This document shows, in pieces, positions 9,701 through 16,963 of a stretch of DNA of 64,000 nucleotides (positions within the stretch are counted from its first letter, which is position 1; each line of letters opens with the position of its first letter). The stretch is from CBDCUF01 sp965222525 (GTDB lineage: Bacteria; Pseudomonadota; Alphaproteobacteria; Rickettsiales; UBA8987): the NCBI GenBank assembly GCA_965222525.1, contig OZ244955.1:1550001-1614000 (forward strand). Direction: 5' to 3'. Made by a program: the position numbers and the translations under genes. The notes beneath the pieces were generated by a model, which worked only from the letters and a program-made list of their open reading frames with translations, did no database searches and had not been told where the DNA came from.

Positions 9701-10309
9701 AATGCCGTGTTGTTTTCTATTGGAAAAGCCTGCAAGGATGCCGGTTCAAAGGTGTTATATTTTGCAGGCTACAAACAAAAGCAGGATAGATATAAGGTAG
9801 AGGAAATCGAGAAGGCTTCCGATGTTATAGTGTGGTGCTGTGATGAAGGGGAGTTTACTCCGGAACGCAAGGGTGACAAAACTTTTCACGGTAATATCGT
9901 GCAGGCGATGGAGGCTTATGCTACCGGCGCACTCGGCGACACCCCCATCAATATGCCGGATGTGTCGCACATCGTTACAATCGGCTCTGACCGTATGATG
10001 GCGGCAGTAAAGAATGCCCGCCATACGGTACTGAAGGATTACCTGCAACCGCAGCATGAAGCAATCGGAAGTATAAACTCGCCGATGCAATGTATGATGA
10101 AGGAGATTTGTGCGCAATGTCTGCAGCGCCATATCGACCCCGAAACCGGTGAACGCACTTACGTTTACTCCTGCTTTAACCAGGATCAATGTCTTGATAA
10201 GGTGGATTTCCCACATCTCAATGAACGGCTGAAACAGAATTCGGTACAGGAAAAACTCACCGCCCTATGGATAAACCGCTCCCTGCAAATGCTTGGCCTT
10301 AGAGATTGA
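6725..10309 (+). CDS. Fusion flavoprotein: GltD/NfnB-like plus PyrK/NfnA-like oxidoreductase
   Basis: 1194 residues in three parts. Residues 1-240 are a helical region I do not recognise. Residues 245-840 resemble the GltD/NfnB family: eight cysteines (248, 251, 259, 287, 319, 327, 330, 334) suit two [4Fe-4S] clusters, FAD site IAGLGPAG at 391-398, NAD(P) site VIGGGLTAVD at 569-578, and AAGTSPNT near 737. Residues 847-1165 resemble PyrK/NfnA: FAD barrel with FQPGQFYRLQ at 878-887, NAD site LVGGGLGNA at 986-994, and cysteines at 1123, 1129, 1132, 1150 and 1156 that could hold an iron-sulfur cluster. NfnAB-type complexes couple NADH, NADPH and ferredoxin; whether this fusion bifurcates electrons is inference. 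A heptad repeat is translated in frame at residues 121-130, and codon use is AT-rich at 9388-9500. Confidence 0.8.
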   Translation: MSGLKLKHNLSFEDLYARDGLEKVDAAFVADLKQANVDLHNRFVEARLPDGKEESDLLIELAPYLEDFIAGLFGIEKEVRALNVQHNELADIYVCKRLFVQRRAEKICKPDEAVGLDEEEVTGYRLQVTGKEPSSNFEFEKAFAQNVVGWLNEKGLTREGFEDKVEVAAKYASWALNSDAGRAKHKVGVLFKKPRKTDFQNLVAVETEIIDGVTVKRLPKHDLRYREGFALTDTGATLAQALDDANYCIYCHNQGKDSCAKGLREKPDENGKTPFKKTPLNIPQAGCPLEEKISEMNNLKANGYSIGALGVVAVDNPLCAATGHRICNDCMKSCIYQKQDPVNIPQTETRILQDVLDLPWGFEIYSLLSRWNPLNLARPLPRPDSGYKVLIAGLGPAGFNLAHHLMNDGHIVVGVDGLKIEPLPEEISGITALGERVPFKPVENIQDLFENLGERVLAGFGGVAEYGITVRWNKNYLKVIRLLLERRQNFRMYGGVRFGSTISYNQAWKLGFDHIALCLGAGKPTVVSMPNAMARGVRTASDFLMALQLTGAAKHDSIANLQLRLPVVVIGGGLTAVDAATESLAYYPLQVEKFLARYEILVEELGEDTVRKRWSGEETEIAEEFITHAKAIREERQKAEAEGRTPDILGLLRRWGGATVAYRRRLVDSPSYRLNHEEVEKAMEEGIDFAENATPAGVNLDKHGHADGLRVNYPVEAEDGRIETRERILPARTVFMAAGTSPNTVLAREDAHHFELDGKWFAAVDEDGNPVTPEPNTSKPETPDILMSKDDNGKFVSYFGDLHPSYVGNVVKAMGSAKQGYPLVSKVMAKTSPLSDKNAAEFFAELDDKIIARVHDVIRLTPNIIEVVVKAPLAAQQFQPGQFYRLQNYEYFAMENCDGGKTTWVFGKEKTESSTVEYIMPTTLAMEGLALTGAWVDKEAGLLSTIVLEMGGSSDLCAFLDKGEPVILMGPTGTPTHIPQNETVMLVGGGLGNAVLFSIGKACKDAGSKVLYFAGYKQKQDRYKVEEIEKASDVIVWCCDEGEFTPERKGDKTFHGNIVQAMEAYATGALGDTPINMPDVSHIVTIGSDRMMAAVKNARHTVLKDYLQPQHEAIGSINSPMQCMMKEICAQCLQRHIDPETGERTYVYSCFNQDQCLDKVDFPHLNERLKQNSVQEKLTALWINRSLQMLGLRD
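7084..7113. repeat. In-frame heptad repeat inside the fusion flavoprotein gene
   Basis: Four perfect copies of GGTTACA in tandem plus GG lie inside the coding sequence and read VTGYRLQVTG. They fall in the poorly conserved N-terminal region, where an insertion would be tolerated. Confidence 0.9.
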
Positions 10310-10439
10310 CTGTTTAAGCATTTACTGATTTTCGTAGGTTAAAGTTTACACGTAAGGCAACAACCAAAGCTTTTTTCTTGTAATTAAAATCCTTACACTC
10401 GTATAGTACGTTTTGCTGATTTTTATACAGGTTTATAAA

Positions 10440-11396
10440 ATGCAGATAATCCGACATTATAAATTCTGTTCTGAAGTTGCACGTAACAGTGTGGTGGCGC
10501 TGGGGAATTTTGATGGGGTACATCTCGGGCATAAGGCGGTTATCGGGAAAGCTTGTAAGATTGCACAGGAAAACAGCCTGCCTTCTGCGGTTATGACATT
10601 TGAACCGCATCCGGTGTCTGTCCTGCGCCCTGACATACCACCGTTACGCATAACCCCGTTCCGTACAAAAGCTGTGCTTATCAGGGAACTTGGGGTTGAT
10701 GTACTGTTTGCTATAAGGTTTGACAGGGATTTTGCGCAGATAACGGCTGAAGATTTTATAGAGAAAATCCTGCTGGAAAATCTTGGGGTAAGGCATGTCG
10801 TGATTGGCTATGACTTTATATTCGGGCACAATAGGGAGGGTAATGCCGGACTGCTTCGTAAAATGTCGGAAAAGCACGGATTCGGCCTGACGCAGGTTAA
10901 TGAGCAGGGTTCGGGAGATTTGTCCTATTCCTCGACAAGGATACGGAGGTGCTTGCAGAATGGGGATATTGCTCAGGCCTGTAACATGCTTGGCCATGAT
11001 TATGTTATAGAGGGTGTGGTAGTCAGGGGAGATGCACGTGGTCGCGAAATTGGCTTTCCTACTGCGAATATAAGGCTGGGAGGGTATATGAGGCCGGCTT
11101 TCGGAGTGTACGCAGCAGATGTCAGTATTCAGAAATCAGAAGCCAGAAACCAGAAACCAGAATATATAACACTGTCGGCTGTGGTGAATATCGGCAGGAA
11201 GCCCACATTTGGCGGGGAGGAGGATTTACTCGAAGCACATATATTTGATTTCAACAGGGATATATATGGCAGGCGCATATGTGTTACATTACGTAAATTC
11301 CTCCGTCCCGAACAGAAATTTAATAATGCAGATGAACTTAAGGAGCAGATAAATAATGACTGTAAGCAAGCACGGGAATATTTTACGGAAAGGTAG
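10440..11396 (+). CDS. ribF: Bifunctional riboflavin kinase / FAD synthetase
   Basis: Makes FMN from riboflavin and FAD from FMN. The 318-residue protein starts at the ATG at 10440 (MQIIRHYKF). The adenylyltransferase domain shows ALGNFDGVHLGHKAV near 22-36, the FGHNREG segment near 130 and STRIRRCLQ near 170. The riboflavin kinase domain shows GDARGREIGFPTANI near 200 and NIGRKPTFGG near 250. Between the GVYAADV strand and the SAVVNIG strand a period-7 DNA repeat is translated as QKSEARNQKPEY, lengthening a surface loop. It lies downstream of the flavoprotein gene, which uses its product. Confidence 0.96.
   Translation: MQIIRHYKFCSEVARNSVVALGNFDGVHLGHKAVIGKACKIAQENSLPSAVMTFEPHPVSVLRPDIPPLRITPFRTKAVLIRELGVDVLFAIRFDRDFAQITAEDFIEKILLENLGVRHVVIGYDFIFGHNREGNAGLLRKMSEKHGFGLTQVNEQGSGDLSYSSTRIRRCLQNGDIAQACNMLGHDYVIEGVVVRGDARGREIGFPTANIRLGGYMRPAFGVYAADVSIQKSEARNQKPEYITLSAVVNIGRKPTFGGEEDLLEAHIFDFNRDIYGRRICVTLRKFLRPEQKFNNADELKEQINNDCKQAREYFTER
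11130..11164. repeat. In-frame heptad repeat inside ribF
   Basis: Five 7-bp units (cagaaat, cagaagc, cagaaac, cagaaac, cagaata) lie within the riboflavin kinase domain of ribF. They are translated and do not break the frame. Confidence 0.88.
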
Positions 11397-11435
11397 GCTT
11401 GCTGTTTTATCTTTCACTAGAACCTGTAACCTCTT

Positions 11436-12335
11436 ATGAAACTATCACGAAATTTCAGAGGCATAAGCTGGATGCTGGCGAGCTGTTTTACCGGCGCCAT
11501 GATGATTAACCTGGTGCGCTATATATCGGAAGCGTTCGAGATGCACACCTTCCTGATAGTCTTCTACCGCAACGCATTCGCCTTGTTACTCTTCCTGCCA
11601 TGGCTGGCGCGTACCGGTGTTCATATATTCGACCTGAGTATACTGAAGACCCGCCGCATGAAACTGTATTTATGGCGGGCGATAGCGGGACTGACGGCAA
11701 TGTATTTCTGGTTCTATTCGCTGGCCGTAATTCCGCTTTCCACCGCCACCGCATTGAGCTTTACCGCACCGCTATTCACCGCATTCCTGGCGGTTATCCT
11801 GCTTGGTGAGCGTTACGGTGTGCATCGCTGGGCGGCACTGGCTGCCGGCTTTATCGGCACAATCGTAGTGCTTCGCCCCGGTATGGAGGATTTCGATTTC
11901 AATGCGCTGTGGACACTGGTAGCGGCTATTTTCTGGGCGATATCGAGCCTGCTTATAAAAAGCCTGACTAGTACCGAGAAGCCTGCGCTGGTGGCGTTTT
12001 ACATGGTGTTGATGATGACTCCTGCATCACTGCCGATGGCGATACCTTATTTCGAGCCGTTGACATTTGAAATCCTGCTATGGCTGATTGTTCTGGGGCT
12101 GATTTCCAATATATTCCAGATATGCCTTACCAGTGCATTTGCCTCTACCGACTTGGTAGTGGTACAGCCATTTGACTTTACCCGCCTTATATTTGTTTCA
12201 GCCATTGCCTATTTTGTATTCGGCGAGGTTATCGACGGGTATACGCTGATAGGAGCGGCAATCATAATGGCCAGCGCCGTCTACGCCGCCTACCGTGAGG
12301 CATTGCATGAGCGACGTGAAAAGAAGCTCATATAG
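11436..12335 (+). CDS. EamA/DMT-family transporter
   Basis: 299 residues with about ten hydrophobic segments arranged as two EamA repeats. The first repeat contains FYRNAFALLLFLPWLARTG and ends near LGERYGVHRWAALAAGFIG; the second starts near LWTLVAAIFWAISSLLIKS. Drug/metabolite transporter superfamily members of this size export amino acids, nucleosides or other small metabolites through the inner membrane. The substrate cannot be inferred. It follows ribF on the same strand by 39 bp and may be cotranscribed. Confidence 0.88.
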   Translation: MKLSRNFRGISWMLASCFTGAMMINLVRYISEAFEMHTFLIVFYRNAFALLLFLPWLARTGVHIFDLSILKTRRMKLYLWRAIAGLTAMYFWFYSLAVIPLSTATALSFTAPLFTAFLAVILLGERYGVHRWAALAAGFIGTIVVLRPGMEDFDFNALWTLVAAIFWAISSLLIKSLTSTEKPALVAFYMVLMMTPASLPMAIPYFEPLTFEILLWLIVLGLISNIFQICLTSAFASTDLVVVQPFDFTRLIFVSAIAYFVFGEVIDGYTLIGAAIIMASAVYAAYREALHERREKKLI

Positions 12336-12356
12336 TGTTTTTATAATATTTTGCAT

Positions 12357-12384
12357 TTGACAAAAGCGAGATATTCCTTATATT
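12357..12384 (+). promoter_or_regulatory. Sigma-70-type promoter of rpsD
   Basis: TTGACA at 12357-12362 and TATATT at 12379-12384 are separated by 16 bp. This gives rpsD an untranslated leader of about 120 bases, long enough for structure; I see no S4-specific motif I can name. Confidence 0.7.
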
Positions 12385-12510
12385 TGCGCCTCCTGCTCAC
12401 GCCGGTGCGGGTTTATTGTGCCGGAAGCGCGGATGGGCATTGCTTTTCTGTCATAGGCAACTAGGTCCCGTAAGCGTACGAAATAACTAGAGCAGGGAAA
12501 GGAAAAATTA

Positions 12511-13128
12511 ATGACAAAAAGAACCAATTCTAAGTATAAAATCAGCCGTCGCCTTGGTGAGAGCCTGTGGGGGCGGGATAAAGACCCGCAGAACCGTAAG
12601 AATTACGCTCCCGGACAGCATGGTATGCTGCGCAAGCGGATTCCATCGGATTTTGGTACCCAGCTTAGCGCAAAGCAAAAGCTCAAGGGATATTATGGCA
12701 ATATATCAGAGAAGCAGTTCCGCAGTATTTTCAAGGAAGCGGTGCGACGCAAGGGGGATACCGGCGAGAACCTGGTAGGGCTGCTGGAGCAGAGGCTGGA
12801 TATCGTGGTTTACCGGATGAACCTGGTGCCGACGGTGTTCGCCGCACGCCAGTTTGTTAATCACAAGCATATACTGGTTAACGGGAAGAGTGTGAATATC
12901 CCCAGTTACCGTTTGAAAATCGGGGATATTGTTGAGGTTCGGGAGAAATCACGTAAAGTTCCTATGGTGATTGAGGCCACACAAAATCCCGAGCGGGATA
13001 TTCCGGATTATATCGAGGCCAGCCTTAAGGAAATGAAGGGCAGGCTGGTGCGTATTCCCAAATTTGAGGAAGTGCCGTATCCGGTAAAAATGGAGCCAAA
13101 TCTGGTTATCGAGTTTTACTCAAGATAG
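12511..13128 (+). CDS. rpsD: 30S ribosomal protein S4
   Basis: Primary rRNA-binding protein of the small subunit, needed for early 30S assembly and decoding accuracy. 205 residues, normal for alphaproteobacteria, starting with the conserved NSKYKISRRLGESLWGR. The S4 RNA-binding domain covers about 95-160 (LEQRLDIVVYRM, RQFVNHKHILVNGK). A clear ribosome binding site (aaaggaaaa) precedes the ATG. As in many alphaproteobacteria the gene stands alone, away from the rpsM-rpoA cluster, with its own promoter. Confidence 0.98.
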   Translation: MTKRTNSKYKISRRLGESLWGRDKDPQNRKNYAPGQHGMLRKRIPSDFGTQLSAKQKLKGYYGNISEKQFRSIFKEAVRRKGDTGENLVGLLEQRLDIVVYRMNLVPTVFAARQFVNHKHILVNGKSVNIPSYRLKIGDIVEVREKSRKVPMVIEATQNPERDIPDYIEASLKEMKGRLVRIPKFEEVPYPVKMEPNLVIEFYSR

Positions 13129-13161
13129 AAAACCTCTTAAAGTTTGGGTACATATTTGTAC

Positions 13162-14166
13162 TTATAAGGCCCTATAAATCCTGCCAATAACGGTAGAGCC
13201 TTCCAGTAAATTTTCAACCTCTGTTTGCTGGTCGGGCGCAACCACAAGCACCATACCGATTCCGCAGTTAAATACCCGCATCATTTCATTATCAGTGACA
13301 TTGCCCTGAGTCTGAAGCCACTGGAAAATATACGGCATCTGCCAGCTATTTTTGTTGAGTTTGAATTTGCTCCCATCCGGCAGCACACGCGGGATATTCT
13401 CCACCAGCCCGCCGCCGGTGATATGCGCCATTGCCTTGATTAGCCCGGCCTGCACCAGTTTTAGGCATTCCTTCACATATATTTTTGTCGGGGTAAGCAG
13501 AGTTTCCCCTATTGATTGCGTAAAACCATCCGGAATATCGTTATATTTCAGATTGTTACTGTCAATAACATGGCGGGCAAGTGAAAAACCGTTTGAATGC
13601 AGCCCGCTGGAAGACAGGCCAATCAACAAATCCCCGCTGTTTATATCCTTGCGCGGAAGGAGGGCATCGCGTTCAACCGCACCCACTGCAAACCCCGCCA
13701 AATCATACTCGCCATCACCATACATACCGGGCATTTCCGCAGTCTCACCGCCTATAAGCGCACATCCTGCCTGTTTGCATCCCTCGGCAATACCTCTTAC
13801 CACCGCTTCCGCTGCATCAATATCAAGCTTGCCGGTAGCGAAATAATCAAGGAAAAACAGTGGCTCCGTCCCCTGTACAATTAAGTCGTTAACGCACATC
13901 GCCACAAGGTCTATGCCGATTGTATCATGTCTGCCGGTTTCCTGTGCGATTTTCAGCTTGGTACCCACACCATCGGTTGCGGAAACAAGTATCGGGTCTT
14001 TATATCCGGCCTTCGCCAGGTCAAACAACCCGCCAAACCCACCGATATCACCTTCCGCACCCGCCCGCGCAGTCGCCCGCACAAGCGGCTTTATCCGCTT
14101 CACCAGCTCATTGCCAGCATCAATACTCACCCCCGCCGCTTCATATGTTGTGGATTCTTTTGACAT
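13162..14166 (-). CDS. purM: Phosphoribosylformylglycinamidine cyclo-ligase (AIR synthetase)
   Basis: Fifth step of purine synthesis: ATP-dependent ring closure of FGAM to AIR. The start taken here gives MSKESTTYEAAGVSIDAGNE and 334 residues, close to the family norm of about 345. Conserved segments are GGFGGLF near 46, DGVGTKLKIA near 68, FFLDYFATGKLD near 106, GGETAEMPGMY and GGGLVENIPRVLP. The open frame reaches 24 codons further upstream, but those residues begin MLKRVQHDT, which is translated repeat DNA rather than protein. No purN is adjacent. Confidence 0.95.
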   Translation of the reverse strand: MSKESTTYEAAGVSIDAGNELVKRIKPLVRATARAGAEGDIGGFGGLFDLAKAGYKDPILVSATDGVGTKLKIAQETGRHDTIGIDLVAMCVNDLIVQGTEPLFFLDYFATGKLDIDAAEAVVRGIAEGCKQAGCALIGGETAEMPGMYGDGEYDLAGFAVGAVERDALLPRKDINSGDLLIGLSSSGLHSNGFSLARHVIDSNNLKYNDIPDGFTQSIGETLLTPTKIYVKECLKLVQAGLIKAMAHITGGGLVENIPRVLPDGSKFKLNKNSWQMPYIFQWLQTQGNVTDNEMMRVFNCGIGMVLVVAPDQQTEVENLLEGSTVIGRIYRAL

Positions 14167-14213
14167 GTTTTTTTGGTTAGAGGGCATCCCAGAGTTTTGT
14201 GGCCTGTGACTTG

Positions 14214-14301
14214 TGTCATGCTGAACTCGTTTCAGCATCCATTTCTACATTTGCCGTAGAGTTTGTTGATAGATGGATCCCGAAATAAATTCGGGATGAC
14301 A
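14214..14301. mobile_element. Short MITE-like element, copy A2 (88 bp)
   Basis: Begins TGTCATGCTGAA and ends TTCGGGATGACA. It has the same termini as the 149-bp elements but a shortened interior. It sits just upstream of purM and explains the spurious MLKRVQHD N-terminus in that frame. Confidence 0.8.
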
Positions 14302-14304
14302 AAA

Positions 14305-14367
14305 CACTAGCCACTAGACTCTAGCTACTAACCACTCACTGACAACTGATAACTGACTATTGACAAC
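14305..14367. repeat. Heptad tandem repeat overlapping the queA 3' end
   Basis: Nine consecutive 7-bp units (CACTAGC, CACTAGA, CTCTAGC, TACTAAC, CACTCAC, TGACAAC, TGATAAC, TGACTAT, TGACAAC). The last units supply the stop codon and final residues of queA. Confidence 0.85.
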
Positions 14368-15394
14368 TTATCAAGCAGGCATCGCCATATGAATAAAACC
14401 TGTACTCCTCGGCAATCGCATGGCGGTATGCGGCCTGCATTTTCTCCATACCGGCAAAAGCGCAAACCAGCATAAACAGGGTCGAGCGCGGCAGATGGAA
14501 ATTGGTTAACAGTAAATCCACCGCCCTGAATTTATACCCCGGTGTGATAAAAATATCAGTCTCGCCGGAATCCGCATGCAGCTTGCCATTTTCATCCGCA
14601 ACACTTTCCAGTACACGCATACTCGTCGTGCCGACCGCAATAATCCGTCCACCATTTTCCCGTGCATCGTTAATCTCATCCGCAGTTTCCTGCGATATCG
14701 TATAGAATTCCGAATGCATCTTGTGTTCGTCGGTATCCTCCACTTTCACCGGCAGAAAAGTTCCCGCACCAACATGCAGCGTTACAAAACTGCATTTTAC
14801 GCCCCGCCCATCAAGCACAGCAAATAATTCCTCTGTAAAATGCAGGCCGGCAGTAGGAGCCGCAACCGCTCCATCTTCCTTAGCATAAATCGTCTGGTAG
14901 GACTGCTTGTCGCTATCAGTTACCTCACGTTTTTTGGTAATATAGGGTGGCAGCGGCGGTTCACCATGTTCAGCCAGCAATTCATCAAATTGCTTGCCAC
15001 TGACATTGAATTTCAGAGTAATCTCACCCCCCTCCCCTTTTGCAATAATTTCCGCATGGAAATTACCGCTTACAGTAAATTTATCTCCAACTTTCAGCTT
15101 TCGCACAGGTTTGGCAAAAACCTTCCACACCCCACCATCACTATTGTGCAGCCTTTTATGTAACGTAACAGAAATCTTCGTTGCATTTTTATACCCGTTC
15201 AGACATGCCGGAATCACACGGGTATTGTTGAAAACCATCATATCCCCCGCACGTAACAGTGATGGCAAATCCTGCATCCGCATGTTATCCAGACTATCAG
15301 ATATATGCAGCAGCCGTGCAGAATCCCTAGGAAATACAGGCTTTTCCGCAATAAACTTTCTAGGTAGCTCAAAATCAAATCGTGAGGTTTTCAT
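14357..15394 (-). CDS. queA: S-adenosylmethionine:tRNA ribosyltransferase-isomerase
   Basis: Transfers and isomerises the ribose of SAM onto preQ1 in tRNA to form epoxyqueuosine. 345 residues with the family signatures FDFELPRKFIAEKP at 6-19, DMMVFNNTRVIPA near 50, PPLPPYI near 145, APTAGLHFTEELF near 185, HVGAGTFLPV near 215 and NFHLPRSTLFMLV near 305. The C-terminus reads SYGDACLISCQ; the last few residues come from the heptad repeat, so the original stop seems to have been replaced. No other queuosine gene is in the window. Confidence 0.96.
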   Translation of the reverse strand: MKTSRFDFELPRKFIAEKPVFPRDSARLLHISDSLDNMRMQDLPSLLRAGDMMVFNNTRVIPACLNGYKNATKISVTLHKRLHNSDGGVWKVFAKPVRKLKVGDKFTVSGNFHAEIIAKGEGGEITLKFNVSGKQFDELLAEHGEPPLPPYITKKREVTDSDKQSYQTIYAKEDGAVAAPTAGLHFTEELFAVLDGRGVKCSFVTLHVGAGTFLPVKVEDTDEHKMHSEFYTISQETADEINDARENGGRIIAVGTTSMRVLESVADENGKLHADSGETDIFITPGYKFRAVDLLLTNFHLPRSTLFMLVCAFAGMEKMQAAYRHAIAEEYRFYSYGDACLISCQ

Positions 15395-15440
15395 TTTTGC
15401 TAAGACACTACTATAGTGAGTGATAACAATTTTAGAAATT

Positions 15441-16781
15441 TTACATACTGTAAACTTCCTGGCCGGCGATTATGGTGCGGGTGGCGCGGCCTTTGGTTTT
15501 GTAATCTTCGAACGGAGAGTTTTTGGATTTGCTGGCAAATTGCTCCGGTTCAATTACCCATTCATGCTCCAGGTCGATTACAGTTAAATCCGCCCGTGTG
15601 CCTTTGCGCAAACGTCCAGCAGGTTCACGGATAATATCCGCCGCTTGATATGTCATCTTGCCCAGAACATCACGCAGCGATAAATGCCCTTGCTCAACCA
15701 GTGCAAGACTTAGCGGTAACATAGTTTCCAGTCCGACAATCCCGAATGCAGCGCTGGATAGCGGAAGGCGTTTGCTCTCCTGGTCATGCGGTGCATGGTC
15801 GGTTGCAATCGCATCAATCGTACCGTCCTTCAGCCCCTCAATCATCGCCAGCCGGTCTTCCTCGGTACGCAGAGGCGGGTTCATCTTGGCAAAAGTGCGA
15901 TATTCCTCAACCGCATCCTCGGTCAGGGTAAAATGGTGCGGAGCCGCTTCACAAGTTACATTCAACCCACGCGCCTTTGCCCTGCGTACCGCATCTATCG
16001 CCTGCCTGGTAGAAATATGCAGCACATGGTAATGCCCACCGGTCAGTTCCAGCAGCAGCAAGTCACGTTCAACAATTATTGCTTCGGTAGCATTGCAAAT
16101 CCCCTTCACGCCCAGCTTTGTCGATACCCGCCCCTCATTTATACATCCGCCATCGGACAGGATAATATCCTCGGCATGCTGTGCAATCGGAAGGTCAAGC
16201 TCACGGGCATATTCAAGCGCACGGCGCATCAGCAGGCTGTTCATCACCGGCAGGCCGTCATCGGTAAAACCGGCTACAATACCGGTTTCCTTGAGCAGCC
16301 CCATTTCGGTAAGCTCCTTTCCTTCCATATGTTTGGAAATCGCTGCATAAACCCGGATATTGCAATATGCAGTCTCACGGGCACGGGTTTTGATGAACTC
16401 GACAATCGGCACTTCACCAAGCACAGGCCTGGTATTGGGCTGGCACACGACAGTGGTTATACCTCCGGCCACCGCCGATTTACTACCGGTTTCAATGGTT
16501 TCCTTATGCTCCTGTCCCGGCTCACGGAAATGCACCTGTATGTCAAGCAAACCGGGGCACAGCACATTCCCGCCGCAATCCACCACCTCAATGCCGCTAT
16601 CCTCCGGCACACCGTCGGCAAACAGCGCAGCACCGAAATCGACTATCAGGTTTCCCTCCACCAGCAACGCCCCCATCTCATCCAGCCCGCTTTCAGGGTC
16701 AATCAGCCGCGCATTGACATAGGCGGTTTTTTTATCCGGTTTTGCACTAGAATCCGGTTTGTTCCAGGTTTGTTTTGGCAT
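15441..16781 (-). CDS. pyrC: Dihydroorotase, class I
   Basis: Third step of pyrimidine synthesis: reversible cyclisation of carbamoyl aspartate to dihydroorotate. 446 residues. The metal motif near residue 85 reads DIQVHFREPG; the usual first histidine (DxHxH) is glutamine, a variant I recall from other alphaproteobacterial homologues. Other landmarks: VVCQPNTRP, AQHAEDI, NVTCEAAPHHFTL and IDAIATDHAPHDQESK with the catalytic aspartate. It lies between queA and mraY on the minus strand. Because of the glutamine, full activity is likely but not certain. Confidence 0.92.
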   Translation of the reverse strand: MPKQTWNKPDSSAKPDKKTAYVNARLIDPESGLDEMGALLVEGNLIVDFGAALFADGVPEDSGIEVVDCGGNVLCPGLLDIQVHFREPGQEHKETIETGSKSAVAGGITTVVCQPNTRPVLGEVPIVEFIKTRARETAYCNIRVYAAISKHMEGKELTEMGLLKETGIVAGFTDDGLPVMNSLLMRRALEYARELDLPIAQHAEDIILSDGGCINEGRVSTKLGVKGICNATEAIIVERDLLLLELTGGHYHVLHISTRQAIDAVRRAKARGLNVTCEAAPHHFTLTEDAVEEYRTFAKMNPPLRTEEDRLAMIEGLKDGTIDAIATDHAPHDQESKRLPLSSAAFGIVGLETMLPLSLALVEQGHLSLRDVLGKMTYQAADIIREPAGRLRKGTRADLTVIDLEHEWVIEPEQFASKSKNSPFEDYKTKGRATRTIIAGQEVYSM

Positions 16782-16808
16782 TTTTCGTTGCTAACCAGCT
16801 ACAAAACT

Positions 16809-16957
16809 TGTCATGCTGAACTTGTTTCAGCATCCATCTATTAAAAACTCCTGTGGCAACAGACTACAACTATAGTTTTCAAAATACAAGGTTTAGACAT
16901 TCATAATTAAGATCAGCCCATTGGTAAAATAGATCCTGAAACGAGTTCAGAATGACA
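16809..16957. mobile_element. 149-bp MITE-like element, copy A3
   Basis: Starts TGTCATGCTGAACTTG and ends GTTCAGAATGACA. It has exactly the same length as copies at 4378 and 51792, with an interior that keeps GTATTTTGA (read on the minus strand). It fills the gap between pyrC and mraY. Confidence 0.85.
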
Positions 16958-16963
16958 ACGCCA

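Noticed and set aside
12385..12510. tRNA or riboswitch in the rpsD leader
   Set aside because: No cloverleaf, TPsiC arm or known aptamer pattern; only an untranslated leader can be claimed.
14167..14238. N-terminal extension of purM beginning MLKRVQHD
   Set aside because: Translation of the MITE-like repeat at 14214-14301; the family starts near MSKESTTYEAAG.
14305..14367. CRISPR array
   Set aside because: The tandem units are 7 bp with no spacers; no cas gene is present in the window.
15786..16844. 352-codon open frame antisense to pyrC
   Set aside because: Low-complexity, histidine/arginine/glutamine-rich translation lying fully within pyrC on the opposite strand; no family features.
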